Position numbers and translations under genes: made by a program. Below, piece by piece: positions 1 to 9,691 of a stretch of 64,000 nt of DNA; the first letter of the stretch is position 1; each line of letters begins with the position of its first letter. Origin of the DNA: Aquisphaera giovannonii (lineage in GTDB: Bacteria; Planctomycetota; Planctomycetia; Isosphaerales; Isosphaeraceae); contig NZ_CP042997.1 of the NCBI RefSeq assembly GCF_008087625.1, positions 3,038,001 through 3,102,000 of the forward strand, given 5' to 3'. The notes under the pieces are model-generated. The model made no database searches. It saw only the letters and a program-made list of their open reading frames with translations, and had not been told where the DNA came from.

Positions 1-3000
1 TGCCGGCCGAGTAAGCAAGGCCGGTGTCGGCGAGGTAATCGGCCACCGCCAGCCCGTTCGCGGTCGTGAAGTTCACGTGCGTCAGGAACAGCGGCATCGC
101 GTGCGACTCGCCGGATTTCGCGCTCTCGCCGCCGGAGTTCACCGCGGTGACCTTGTAGAAGTACGTCACGCCGAAGGCGGCCGCCGCGTCGGTGAACGAC
201 GTGCCCGTGACCATGGTGGCGATCGGAGTGCCCGTCTCTCCCCCGCTGCTCAGCGAGCGGTAGACGTTGTAGCCGGCGGCGCCCGCCGAGGCCGTCCAGC
301 TCAGAAGGACGCTCGCGACCGGCGTGTTGAACGGGACCGATGAGGTCAGCCCGGTGGGCGCCGCGGGGGCGGTCGCAGCCAGCGACGCCGACGCCTCGGC
401 AGACGGGGCACTCTCGGCGGGGAGCGGAGGGGTCCGCGTGGCGTTGGCGTTGACGGCCGTGACCTCGTAGTAGTACGTGACCCCCGGTGTCGCCGAGGCG
501 TCGATGTACGCCGTCGTGGCCAAGCCCGCGGCCAGGGGCGTGGTGCCCTCGCCGCCCGGGGTGGTGCTCCTGTAGACGTTGTAGGACAGCGTCCCGTACG
601 CCGCGGGGGCGGTCCAGGTCAGGGCCAAGCCGTTGCCGTTGGCCTTGGCGGTCAGGCCCGAAGGTGGCAGGGTGATCGTCGTCGCGTTCGTCCCGGTGAA
701 GTCGTTGTGGCCCGAGGTGTTGATGGCCTGGACGTGATACTCGTAGAACGTCCCGGGGACCACGTTCGTATCCGCCCAGGTCGGGTACGTTGACGGCGGC
801 GTGGCATTCAGCGCAGGCAGCGTCGCGACCTGGGTGAACCCGCCGCTGCCGTTGGCCTGGCGGAGGATGATGTAGCTGGTGGCCGCGCGACCGGCGTTGT
901 CGGTCCAGGTGAGGTCGACCTCGCCGGTGCCGACGTTCACCACCGCGGCGTCGGAAGGCTTCGGCGGTGCCAGCGGGATCGCGACCGAAGCCGTGTTCGA
1001 GTTGGCCGAGTCGCCCGCCGTGTTGAACGCGCGGATGCGATAGTAATACGTCCCGCCCGGCGCGATGCCCGGGGCCGCGTCGATGAATCCGGTGGCCGCG
1101 GCCGAGGCGATGGTCTGGGTGATCAGATTCTGCGTGAAGCCGCTGTCGGTGGCCCGGTCGAGGTGGAAGCCGGCCTGGTTGGTGGCGTTGTTGGCCCAGG
1201 CGAGGCTGACCGAGGTGTCGGTCGCCGGCGACGCGCCCAGCCCCGACGGGGCCGAGGGGGCCTGCGGCGCGTTGGGCGCGAAGGACCAGGTGATGATGTC
1301 CTGTTTCGCGGACAGGCCGCCGGTGCCGGCCGTGAATCCGGCGTAGGCCGTGCTGCCGCCCACGGCGGAGGGGATGTTGATCGTGTAGGCCTGAGTCGCC
1401 GACTTCCCTGTCTGGGTGTCCCTGATGACCACGGTCAGCGTGGTCCCGTCGTACGTCATCTCGACCTGCATGACGTCGCCGCTGTGCAGGTCGACGCCGG
1501 AGGGAGCCAGGTTGATGGAGCCCGCGTTCGTGGGCGATGCACCGCCGGTGTAGAGGCCCGTCGAGTCGACCCCTTCGCCCTGGTTGCTGTAGAGGTCGAA
1601 CTTGATCGCCACGCTGTTGGGGATGCCGCCGGGCCCGCCCGCGCTATATGGCCCGTAGCCGAGGGCGGCGCCGGTCGAGCCCAGGGACGTCGGCGCCTTG
1701 CTCTGGATGCAGAAGGTGAAGCCGTCCGCCGTGCCGGCCCCCGCGGTGACCTGGAAGGTGAACTGCGTGGTGAATTTTGTGACATCGACGGGGCTCGTGG
1801 AGAAGGCGCTCGCGGCCTGGTTCTTGCCGCCGTTGGTGAGCTCCAGCCGAGTGCCGACGAGCGACGTCGAGCCGTTTAGCGTGAGCTTGCTCGCGGCCCC
1901 CGCGAAGCCGGCCGAGAAGTCGAGGACGGGGATGACGTTCGTCGTGGAGACCGTGACGGGATCCGAGGGCGGCGAGCTGCCCACGCCGTTGAAGCCCCGC
2001 ACCTCGAAGCTGTAGGTCATGTTGGGCTGCAGGCCGCCCACGGAGATGCCGGTGGCGCCCGCCGGCGCGGTGGTCACCTCCGTATAGGGGCCGCCCCCGA
2101 CCGATTCCAGGACGGAGTAGCCCGTGGCCGTGTTCGGGGCCGTGGTCGGGTCCTGCCAGGTCAGCTTGACCGAGCTCCCGGAGAGCGTCGTGGCCTGGAG
2201 ATTCGTGGGCTTGGAGGGGGCGGACCCGGCGGGGGGGGTGAGCCCGTAGACCACGAGGCCGCTCGTCGTCCCGACGAAGACCTGGCCGTTGGCGATTGTC
2301 GGGGTGGCGAACTTGACCACGGCGCCCACGGAATCGGCGCCGCCGGACTTCTGACCGCTGTCCCACAGCTCGGTCGCGAGCGTCGTGGCGTCGTAGGCGC
2401 GGATCAGGTTCGCGTTGCGGTCCATGATCCAGACGATGCCGTTCGACGTACCGTCGGCGGACACGGAGACGGATCCTGGCAAGTAGCCGAACGAACCGAC
2501 CGCCGTGACCGAGGTGATGCCGAGGGAGCCGTTGCTCTGGACCCGGTAGGCTCGGGCCGTGCTGTTGTAGCCGCTCACCCAGTACAGCGCACCGTTGAAG
2601 TAGGCCGGGGTGCTCAGGGAGCCGCCGATCTGCACCGGCGGGGTGCTGTTGCCGCTGCCGTTCACCACCGCGTTGAGCACGTTGTCGTTCGTTGCGTTGT
2701 ACTTCCCCATGTTGTCGCGGTCGATGAGGTAGATCTTGCCCTGCTTGCCGGCGGCGACGATGAGGTGGGGATGCCCGGGGATGCCCGCGGAGTCGGGCAG
2801 GATGAGCGGGCCGCCGGAGCCGAAGTCCTGATCGGCCGCGTCCAGCGCCGCCACGTTGTAGGGGATGAAGTAGTCGGCCACCTTCATGCCCCAACCGTTG
2901 GGATTCTGGCCGGTGGGCGTGGAGGCGGGGTCGTTGACCACCTTGACGAGCGCCTCGTTGTAGTTGGCGTCGGCGGGGAAGCCTCCGGCGTCGAGCGCCG

Positions 3001-4057
3001 GGGCGCCGCCGGTGCCGTTGCCCGTCTCGAAGTAGAAGGCGCTGCCGTTGGCCTCGAATGACAGCCGGCCGCCGCCCTCCCACAGGCCGGCCTCGCCGTC
3101 GTTCGGGGAGACGCAGAGGACGCCCGTCAATGGCATGCCATTGGCCAGATTGCTGACGTCCCAACGCGTCACGAAGCCGTGGTAAGGTCCGTTGTCCCCG
3201 TGCGAGGCCCAGGAGGCGTAGAGGCTGCCGTTGACCAGGCTGAGCGCCATCCGCTGGGCTTCGCGCTGGGCGTTGAACTGGACGACCTTCCGGCCGGTGC
3301 CGTTGTAGGGGTCGACGACGGAGCCGTCGCCCGTGCCGTATACATAGATTTGTGTGTTATTCGAGAGGCGGGTGTCGCCGATGAGGTAGGGCGTGACCCT
3401 GTCGGTGCCGTCGGCGATGTTGATGGCGTGGAGCCGCTGCACGTAGTGCGCGCCGGTGCCGATGGTCTCCTTGGTCTTCGTCACCACGTAGAGCGTGTTC
3501 GTCGACGGGTCGATCACCGGCGTGCCGGTGATGCCGACCTCGGGGCTGATGTCCGAGCTGCCCAGGTCGCCGTTGGGCACGGAGGTGATCGCGGTCGCGC
3601 CCAGGGTGTTGTTGATGTCGGGCTGCGACCCGCTCCCGGGGTTGCTTGGATCCAGGAACGAGCGCCGCCAGAGAACGGCGCCGCCGCCGGCGTTGCTCGC
3701 GTCCAGCGCGTAGAGCGAGTCGTGCTCGGTTGCCACGAAGACCACGTCGTGCACCCCGGCGGAGCCGGCGGTCGTATTGGGCCCCGCGACGATGGTCACG
3801 CCGGTGTCGACGAGGGGCTGGGCGTACACCTGCCCATCAAGGTTCACGCCGAGGAGCTTGCCGAAGGATCCCACCTTCACGTTGGCCGGCGTCAGGTTGA
3901 CTTCCGCGGCATTCACCCCCGTGCCGGCGATGTCGTTGTGATAGGTCAGCACCCCGGCGGACATGACGAGCCGCGGCTCCAGGTCCTCCAACGAAAGGCG
4001 AATCGGCCCCACTCGACGACGGCGAAGGAAGCGGGCGCGTATCGATGTCGGCTGCAT
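1..4057 (-). CDS. Large secreted PQQ-propeller / lectin / fibronectin-III protein with LEPR-XLL-type N-terminus (3' end outside window)
   Basis: The frame is open from the ATG at 4057 to the window edge, about 1352 codons, so the C-terminus is missing. A basic N-terminus is followed by LEDLEPRLVMSA (residues ~22-33), the LEPR-XLL-type motif of planctomycete surface proteins. Residues ~35-610 look like a quinoprotein-type beta-propeller with repeated strands (VFVATEHDSLYALDA, VFVGTTSGLVVYGL). A fibronectin-III domain (~614-700) comes next, then a legume-lectin-like beta-sandwich (~707-922; ADGFTF, AYAGFTAGTGGL). Several more FnIII modules with the YYYRIRAFN-type strand follow, and the visible end (HVNFTTANG) resembles the start of a malectin/NPCBM-like domain. 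It probably works at the cell surface in carbohydrate or adhesive binding. The substrate and any redox activity are unknown. A GTG start slightly upstream is possible. Confidence 0.85.
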   Translation of the reverse strand, partial: MQPTSIRARFLRRRRVGPIRLSLEDLEPRLVMSAGVLTYHNDIAGTGVNAAEVNLTPANVKVGSFGKLLGVNLDGQVYAQPLVDTGVTIVAGPNTTAGSAGVHDVVFVATEHDSLYALDASNAGGGAVLWRRSFLDPSNPGSGSQPDINNTLGATAITSVPNGDLGSSDISPEVGITGTPVIDPSTNTLYVVTKTKETIGTGAHYVQRLHAINIADGTDRVTPYLIGDTRLSNNTQIYVYGTGDGSVVDPYNGTGRKVVQFNAQREAQRMALSLVNGSLYASWASHGDNGPYHGFVTRWDVSNLANGMPLTGVLCVSPNDGEAGLWEGGGRLSFEANGSAFYFETGNGTGGAPALDAGGFPADANYNEALVKVVNDPASTPTGQNPNGWGMKVADYFIPYNVAALDAADQDFGSGGPLILPDSAGIPGHPHLIVAAGKQGKIYLIDRDNMGKYNATNDNVLNAVVNGSGNSTPPVQIGGSLSTPAYFNGALYWVSGYNSTARAYRVQSNGSLGITSVTAVGSFGYLPGSVSVSADGTSNGIVWIMDRNANLIRAYDATTLATELWDSGQKSGGADSVGAVVKFATPTIANGQVFVGTTSGLVVYGLTPPAGSAPSKPTNLQATTLSGSSVKLTWQDPTTAPNTATGYSVLESVGGGPYTEVTTAPAGATGISVGGLQPNMTYSFEVRGFNGVGSSPPSDPVTVSTTNVIPVLDFSAGFAGAASKLTLNGSTSLVGTRLELTNGGKNQAASAFSTSPVDVTKFTTQFTFQVTAGAGTADGFTFCIQSKAPTSLGSTGAALGYGPYSAGGPGGIPNSVAIKFDLYSNQGEGVDSTGLYTGGASPTNAGSINLAPSGVDLHSGDVMQVEMTYDGTTLTVVIRDTQTGKSATQAYTINIPSAVGGSTAYAGFTAGTGGLSAKQDIITWSFAPNAPQAPSAPSGLGASPATDTSVSLAWANNATNQAGFHLDRATDSGFTQNLITQTIASAAATGFIDAAPGIAPGGTYYYRIRAFNTAGDSANSNTASVAIPLAPPKPSDAAVVNVGTGEVDLTWTDNAGRAATSYIILRQANGSGGFTQVATLPALNATPPSTYPTWADTNVVPGTFYEYHVQAINTSGHNDFTGTNATTITLPPSGLTAKANGNGLALTWTAPAAYGTLSYNVYRSTTPGGEGTTPLAAGLATTAYIDASATPGVTYYYEVTAVNANATRTPPLPAESAPSAEASASLAATAPAAPTGLTSSVPFNTPVASVLLSWTASAGAAGYNVYRSLSSGGETGTPIATMVTGTSFTDAAAAFGVTYFYKVTAVNSGGESAKSGESHAMPLFLTHVNFTTANGLAVADYLADTGLAYSAG

Positions 4058-4617
4058 GTCCGTGATTCCCTGGATGTCGAGCGCGGTTCGTGGAGGGCGG
4101 GCTGTGCGGCGTCCCACTCGCCCGGAGCGAAGATGCGCGGCGGGTCCTGAGCATGGAGGTGCGGCGCAATCTCCCTTCCCTGGGGCACGAGCGGAAATGG
4201 ATGAAAATGATGCAGTTAGGATGACAGGCTTCCGTTCCGTATCGCCAACCGTGACCCGCCTAGCATTCAGATGAAAGGAGGGGGGTGTCAAGGGCCCAGC
4301 CTTTCTTGTCTGGTTTTTGAAACAAGGGTCCGACATCGGACGTCTCGGGATGACACCGCGTCCTCAAATCGGCCTTCAATGACACATTTAGCAACATTGA
4401 TTGACACACCTTGACCGAATGACCGCACGACGTCCGCTCGCCGGCAATTCCCCTTCGTGCCGCTCAGTGCTCATGCTCCCTGCGCTGGATCGGCCCAGCC
4501 TTGATCCCGAACCCGAGTGGTTGCCGGATTCCGATCCCGCGGTGCGTTGACAGCGAGGCCGGACGCAACGACAATTGTCAAGGCTACCTCCTGGGCCATC
4601 GCGAAATGGAGGCTCTC
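4058..4617. other. Intergenic region between divergent genes
   Basis: This 560-bp stretch separates the minus-strand lectin gene from the plus-strand pair at 4618. It is less GC-rich than its surroundings around 4300-4420. A TTGACA hexamer lies at 4401-4406 on the plus strand, but I see no convincing -10 element at the right distance. Short open frames here have no family resemblance or ribosome site. It presumably holds both divergent promoters. Confidence 0.5.
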
Positions 4618-4905
4618 ATGAGGATGAGACTCGCCGCGCTCGTTTTTCTCCTGGCCTGTCCCTCGGCGACGGCCTGCATCAATGACGAGGAATCGCCCTC
4701 GCATGAGCGGGAGTTCCGCTCGTCCTATCTCAAGGACCTCGGGCGGCTCGCAGGCGATGCGGAGGGGAGTCGCGGGGGGTTCATCGACGAGGCTTGGTAC
4801 TACGCCGGCGGGGCCGCGGTGGTCATCGCGACCCTGGCGTTCTCGGCGAGGCGGGAGCGGGCCGCGGGAGGGCAGAAGCCATGCCAGGTCGGCGAGCTGG
4901 CCTGA
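4618..4905 (+). CDS. Small exported/membrane protein of unknown function
   Basis: This frame codes for 95 residues. I chose the ATG at 4618 because GGAGG at 4608-4612 lies five bases upstream; an ATG at 4606 is the alternative. The N-terminus (MRMRLAALVFLLACPSATAC) is a signal peptide, possibly lipoprotein-like, although the box before Cys is not canonical. Near the C-terminus a hydrophobic segment (YYAGGAAVVIATLAF) followed by arginines could be a membrane anchor facing the cytoplasm. No family is recognised. It overlaps the next gene by 25 bp, which suggests translational coupling and a shared function. Confidence 0.6.
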   Translation: MRMRLAALVFLLACPSATACINDEESPSHEREFRSSYLKDLGRLAGDAEGSRGGFIDEAWYYAGGAAVVIATLAFSARRERAAGGQKPCQVGELA

Positions 4906-6512
4906 TCGTCCTGCGGCTCCTCGTGATCGGGGCGGCCGCGATGGCCGGGCGGTGGCTTGGCGCCGGGCTCTGCGGTGCGCGCCTGGCGGTCCTCCCGGCG
5001 GACCGGTTCCCATTCCTGGCCACGCCGTATCCGCTCCCGCACCACGTCCCGAAGGATCCGGGAGGGCTCGCTCTGCGGTTCGCGATGGTCCACGACGTGG
5101 TCCACGAGCGATTCCCTCGCCACGGCAGGGCCTATTACGAGTGGCGCGATCGGAAGACGCGTGAACGGCTGGCACGCCTCGACGAGGCCGATCCTGCGCG
5201 CTTCCCGCTGCTGGACGACCTCGGGGCGGGCCTCGAACGCCTGGGAAGGTCCGACGAGGCCGTCGCCGTGCTCCGCGACAAGCTCGCCCGGCAGCGAAGG
5301 CTGGGCGTCGCGGGTAAGGAACTTTACACCTCCTACGCCAATCTCGGTACGTTCCTGATCCATGCGGGCTTCCCCAAGGCGCTCGCCGGGGACAGGGAGG
5401 CACTGGCCGGCATCGAGGAGGGCATATCTTTCATCCGAAAGTCGGTCGAAGTGAATCCGGACGCGCATTTCGGCCGCGAGGCCTGGCAGGCGGCGATCGC
5501 CGAGTTCCTGGCCGCGGCGATGCGCGATCCGAAACTGCTGAGGACGTATGATTGCCTCGGCAACCGACTCGACCTGCGGATCTCGGAGATCATCAACCGC
5601 GAGACGAACTGGGTCGGGACGGGATACGGCCGCCCGTACGACGCGGCGTTCGCCCAGGGCAAGACGAGCGAGGAGTTCCCCGCATTCTGGAGGCCGGACG
5701 TGGACCTGGAGTCACCGGCGAACTGGCCCCTCGTCCGCGATATCCGGAAGCACATCACGCGAGTCGGGGCGGAGGACGGCTGGGACGGCGTGCCGGTCCC
5801 CTCGCATCGCGGCCCGGTGGCATTCGATGAACCTGTCATGGGCATCATAGGAATGTGGCGGCAGGGGGGCGGCGCGAATCCGCACTTCGCCCTGGCACTC
5901 GGCGAAACGATGCTCCGGGTCGGCGAGCGGTTCCTGGCATGGTCCGCGTTCGAGCGTGCTTCGCGGCTGGCCGGACGCTATTCCCGGGACACCGCCCTCC
6001 AGGAGTTCCTCCGGGAACATTGCCGCAGTCGCCAGGCGGAGATCGAGGGGACGCTCCAAAGTCGGGGAGGGTCGGTGTCGGGGAGGAGCTACGCGTATCA
6101 CGTCGATGCGTATCTGACGCCCGCGGAGATCGGCCGCATGCGGCCGGCTTTCGAGGAGGAGCTCGCCCGAGGCACCGAGTACCAGGAGCGGATGAGCGAC
6201 TTCGAGGCGGCACAAATCGCCGCCGGTGAGATCGAGAGCGGCGAGGCGCTCCTCGAGGAGTTCGAACGGCAGCACGGTGCGATCGCCACGACGCCCGGCG
6301 CGGAGGAGACGTTCGACCGGGTCTCGAAGGAGGCGAAGGCGGACTTCATCCGCGAACGAATGAAAGCCTGCGGATTCTTCGGTGCGTGCCTGTTCGCCTC
6401 GGTCGCGATACTGGCCACGTCCCGAAAAGTCCGGGCCCCTGGGATCAGGCCGTCCAGGTCGGACGAGTTCTCCGGCGATGGACGTAGTGGGATCGCGGTG
6501 ACAGATTCGTAG
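4881..6512 (+). CDS. Membrane-anchored TPR-like protein of unknown function
   Basis: The product is 543 residues. The ATG at 4881 has GGAGGG at 4867-4872 with good spacing and overlaps the preceding small gene. An N-terminal hydrophobic segment (LIVLRLLVIGAAAMAG) and a C-terminal one (GFFGACLFASVAILATS, about 25 residues before the basic tail) suggest two membrane spans flanking a large soluble part. The middle has TPR-like helical pairs (DDLGAGLERLGRSDEAVAVL; LGETMLRVGERFLAWSAFERA), so a scaffolding role is possible. I recognise no catalytic motif. It probably acts with the 4618 product. Confidence 0.7.
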   Translation: MPGRRAGLIVLRLLVIGAAAMAGRWLGAGLCGARLAVLPADRFPFLATPYPLPHHVPKDPGGLALRFAMVHDVVHERFPRHGRAYYEWRDRKTRERLARLDEADPARFPLLDDLGAGLERLGRSDEAVAVLRDKLARQRRLGVAGKELYTSYANLGTFLIHAGFPKALAGDREALAGIEEGISFIRKSVEVNPDAHFGREAWQAAIAEFLAAAMRDPKLLRTYDCLGNRLDLRISEIINRETNWVGTGYGRPYDAAFAQGKTSEEFPAFWRPDVDLESPANWPLVRDIRKHITRVGAEDGWDGVPVPSHRGPVAFDEPVMGIIGMWRQGGGANPHFALALGETMLRVGERFLAWSAFERASRLAGRYSRDTALQEFLREHCRSRQAEIEGTLQSRGGSVSGRSYAYHVDAYLTPAEIGRMRPAFEEELARGTEYQERMSDFEAAQIAAGEIESGEALLEEFERQHGAIATTPGAEETFDRVSKEAKADFIRERMKACGFFGACLFASVAILATSRKVRAPGIRPSRSDEFSGDGRSGIAVTDS

Positions 6513-6542
6513 GGCCGTCTACGCGGGACCCCTTGCAGACCC

Positions 6543-8597
6543 TCAGCGGGGCAATGCCGGCAGCAGCTCCGGCTCGCCGTCGACGGTCGGCTGAGGTTCC
6601 ATGAGGATCGCCGCGGGGGACTGGTTCGGCGGGGCAGCGGCGGCGGTGGCGGGGGCGGGAATCTCTTCTGCCGAGGCCGCCGGTCGGGGCCGAGTGCCGG
6701 TGGCGGCGAGTCCCGGGCGGCCCTGGGCGACTTGCGACCCGGAGCCGATGTGCTCGTGGAGGATCCGACGGACCTCGCGGATCGCCATGGCCGAGGCCTG
6801 GACCCCGTGATCCGAACGGACGACCACCTCGCTGGCGACGCCGTCGAGGTGCGAGCTCTTGTAGGCGACCACGCCGTCGGTGGACTCGTCGGTCGGCCCC
6901 GGTCGGAGGGAGCCGATGATCGAATGGTAGGTCACCGCGGGGTTCTGCTTCATGGCCAGGACCGCGAGCAGCGTCTTGGAGTCCGTATCCAGGGTCTCGA
7001 TGCTCGAGGGGAAGCGCCGGAACCGCCTCTGGAACGCGTCCGGATTGTCGCGGACGAGCTGCGTGAGGAGCTTGGTCACGTGGTCCGGGTCGTTGATCAG
7101 CCCCGCGCCCACGCGGCCGACCACGCTCCGCGAGAGGCCCGAGCCCCGGTGAGGCGTGGCCAGGAAGACCGCGCGGCTGACGAAGGGGAGCGGTTCGAAG
7201 AAGAGCAGGTGCTGGAGATCGCCGAGGACCTCCTTGGGCCCGAGGATCGTGTCGAACGACTGGTCGGAATTCAGCCTCCAGAACTGGTCGCCGCTGGAGA
7301 CGGTCATGAGGTGGCTGAGCAGACCGCCCATGCTGTGGCCGAGCAGCACCATCCGGTCGAAGGCGGGGTCGCTGTCGCCGGGACTGAAGGTCTCCTTGGC
7401 CTGGCCCAGCGCGTCGCGGAGGCTCGACGCGGCGATCGGGAGGGGCACGCCGGTCGGATACATGTAGAGGATGAACTGATACTTGCTCTGGATCACCGGA
7501 TCCCGTAGGAGCTCGTCCAGCATCGGGATCCACGCCAGCGGGCTGGAGATGAGCCCATGGACCATCACCACCGGGATCTTCCCGGGCTCGTACGGCCGAA
7601 TCATCAGGAGATTGGCCCGGCCGAGATTCGCCTCCGGGCGCATCAGGCCGGCCCATCGGTAGCGCTCCAGGTCCGTCCGCGACCACATGTAGGCGAGAGG
7701 GGTGGTCAGGTCGGCCTCGATCGCGATGGTGCTGCTCCCCGAGGCGACGGTCCGCTGAACCACCGGGTCGATCAAGGCGAGGCTGCAACGGCGGGGGCCG
7801 TCGCCCTCATTGGCCGGGTCCCGGAGCCTCGAGTTGGGGTAGAGGAAGGCGGTCAGAGCGAAGGTCATCTCGTCGGGATAGAAGCGCTCCCCCGCCTTGC
7901 GATCCTCCTTCTTCGGGTCGGTCGCACGGACCGCGATGAGGGGCACTCCCAGGCCGTACTGATTGCGGCTCTTGGCCAGGCCGGAGACCTCGTAGTCCGA
8001 GCAGAGGATCAGCTTGTGGATGTCGGCGGCCGTCCACGGGGACTGGCTGAGGGCGACCTGGAGGACCTGCTCCCGCCCGTCGATCTTGAGCTTGATCGTC
8101 CCCTGAGGATTGATCGGATCCTTGGATTGAACGGTGCGGATGATCCGCTCCAGCCCCGCGTTGTAGAGCTTGCAGGCGAGCAGGAACCGCGGGTCGGTCG
8201 GGCCCCGGCCGGCGGCCAGCTCGGGGTCGAACAGGAAGTCGTGGGCATAGCCGACGGCGTCCAGGAAGCGGCCCATCGCCTCGCCCTTGCGCCACCGCTC
8301 CTGCTTCAGCCCTTCGACCCAGGAGAGCTCGGCGAGGGCGTAGACGAGCTCCGCCTCCGGCTGCTTCCTCGCCAGCTTCTCGAGGCTCTGCAGCGCGAGG
8401 TCGGGCCGGCGCCGATAGGTCCGCTCCAGGTCATAACGCTTCAGCGTCTCATGCGTCCGATCGCTCGGACGGTCGATCCCCGCGTTATCCCTCGATGAGG
8501 AGAAGAGGCCGCGCTCGCCGCGGGACGGCTGGATCGTGATATTGTCTGACCAACCCAGGAGCGCGGCGCAGAGGACGGTCAGGTGAGCGGCTGGCAT
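6543..8597 (-). CDS. Alpha/beta hydrolase (lipase/PGAP1-like) with exported N-terminus
   Basis: This 684-residue protein begins with a short hydrophobic stretch (MPAAHLTVLCAALLGW) that may be a weak signal peptide. The central part carries an alpha/beta-hydrolase fold: the oxyanion strand VVMVHGLISSPLAW (residues ~340-355), then the nucleophile elbow VLLGHSMGGLLSHL (GxSxG) and a later GxHG-like histidine region (VVRSDHGVQ, residues ~590). These fit a Ser-Asp-His triad in esterases and lipases of the PGAP1/triacylglycerol-lipase type. The ~330 residues before the fold are lineage-specific. The C-terminal tail is Pro/Ala-rich and probably unstructured. The substrate is unknown. It stands alone; its upstream region (8598-8854) shows no clear element. 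Confidence 0.8.
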   Translation of the reverse strand: MPAAHLTVLCAALLGWSDNITIQPSRGERGLFSSSRDNAGIDRPSDRTHETLKRYDLERTYRRRPDLALQSLEKLARKQPEAELVYALAELSWVEGLKQERWRKGEAMGRFLDAVGYAHDFLFDPELAAGRGPTDPRFLLACKLYNAGLERIIRTVQSKDPINPQGTIKLKIDGREQVLQVALSQSPWTAADIHKLILCSDYEVSGLAKSRNQYGLGVPLIAVRATDPKKEDRKAGERFYPDEMTFALTAFLYPNSRLRDPANEGDGPRRCSLALIDPVVQRTVASGSSTIAIEADLTTPLAYMWSRTDLERYRWAGLMRPEANLGRANLLMIRPYEPGKIPVVMVHGLISSPLAWIPMLDELLRDPVIQSKYQFILYMYPTGVPLPIAASSLRDALGQAKETFSPGDSDPAFDRMVLLGHSMGGLLSHLMTVSSGDQFWRLNSDQSFDTILGPKEVLGDLQHLLFFEPLPFVSRAVFLATPHRGSGLSRSVVGRVGAGLINDPDHVTKLLTQLVRDNPDAFQRRFRRFPSSIETLDTDSKTLLAVLAMKQNPAVTYHSIIGSLRPGPTDESTDGVVAYKSSHLDGVASEVVVRSDHGVQASAMAIREVRRILHEHIGSGSQVAQGRPGLAATGTRPRPAASAEEIPAPATAAAAPPNQSPAAILMEPQPTVDGEPELLPALPR

Positions 8598-8854
8598 GTA
8601 TCACTCCCTCGACCCGGAGTCGGAATCCTTCGAGCCCCCACTCGCCGTTCCCTCGCTGGAGCACGGCCGAGCGTCCCGGGCGTTCGGGGCCGATGATGCC
8701 CCCGGAGGCAGGCCCAGTCAATGCCGGTCATGCCCCCCGCGGCCAACCCCTGCCTAGCGCCCGGCCGTACGCCGAACGTGCATTCGCCGGTGCCGGTCAT
8801 GCGGATGGTATCGGCCGCGCCAGCCTCGGCGATGCAACGAATCACGGAAACGTC

Positions 8855-9691
8855 TCAGCCGGCGGAGGCGAACGTCCAGGCGAGGTAGTCATCCACAATG
8901 GTGGAGATGGGCCCGTCGGCCACGACCTGCCCTTGGCGGAGCCAGATCCCGCGGGTGCAGAGCTCTCGGAGCGTCGCCATGTCGTGGGAGACGAGGATCA
9001 CGGCGTGGGAGCGGCCCATCAAGTCCAGGATCCGGCCGCGGGCCTTGTCCTTGAAGACCGCGTCGCCGACGCTCAGCGCCTCGTCGATGATCAGGATCTC
9101 CGGGTCGATCTGGGTGGCGATGGCGAAGGCCAGCCGCATGTACATCCCGCTCGAATAGTACTTCAGCGGGAGGTCGGCGAAGTCGCGGAGCCCCGTGAAC
9201 TCCCAGATGTCGTCCACCTTCTCCAGCATGACCCGCCTCGGCACCCCGAGCATCGCGCCGTTCAGGAGGATGTTGTCGCCCCCGGAGAGCTCCGGGTTGA
9301 AGCCCGCCCCCATCTCGATCAGCGGGGCGACATTGCCGCGCACCGCGAGCGTGCCGGACGTCGGCGGGTAGATCCCGGCCAGGACGCGCAGCAGCGTGCT
9401 CTTGCCCGCCCCGTTGCCGCCGACGATGGCCACTCGCTCGCCACGGTCGATGCGCAGGCTGATGTCCCGGAGCGCCCAGAAATCCTCCACCGGCGCGACG
9501 TTCTCGCGGCGGAGGACCAGGTCCAGGACCGCCCGCTTCAGCGAATAGGCCTTGTCCGTGTAATTGACGAACCGGAGCGAGACGCCCGCGAGGTCGATGA
9601 GCGGCTCGCGAGGCTTCGCGGCGGTCGGCGAGGGCCGGTCCGCATCAGAGTCGGAAAACCATCTTGTCTTCTTGCGACTTGAATACGGCAT
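8855..9691 (-). CDS. ABC exporter ATP-binding subunit (Wzt/TagH-like polysaccharide export)
   Basis: The protein has 278 residues. It shows the complete nucleotide-binding set: Walker A GGNGAGKS (~residue 96), a Q-loop-equivalent region, a signature of the polysaccharide-export type (YYSSGMYMRLAFAIA), Walker B ILIIDEALSVGD and the H-loop VSHD. The degenerate signature SSGM replacing LSGGQ and the ALRDISLRI N-terminal strand are typical of Wzt/RfbE/TagH ATPases, which power export of lipid-linked polysaccharide or teichoic-acid-like polymers. It lacks the C-terminal carbohydrate-binding domain of long Wzt proteins. It starts inside the permease gene (47-bp overlap), so the two are co-translated. 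Confidence 0.92.
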   Translation of the reverse strand: MPYSSRKKTRWFSDSDADRPSPTAAKPREPLIDLAGVSLRFVNYTDKAYSLKRAVLDLVLRRENVAPVEDFWALRDISLRIDRGERVAIVGGNGAGKSTLLRVLAGIYPPTSGTLAVRGNVAPLIEMGAGFNPELSGGDNILLNGAMLGVPRRVMLEKVDDIWEFTGLRDFADLPLKYYSSGMYMRLAFAIATQIDPEILIIDEALSVGDAVFKDKARGRILDLMGRSHAVILVSHDMATLRELCTRGIWLRQGQVVADGPISTIVDDYLAWTFASAG

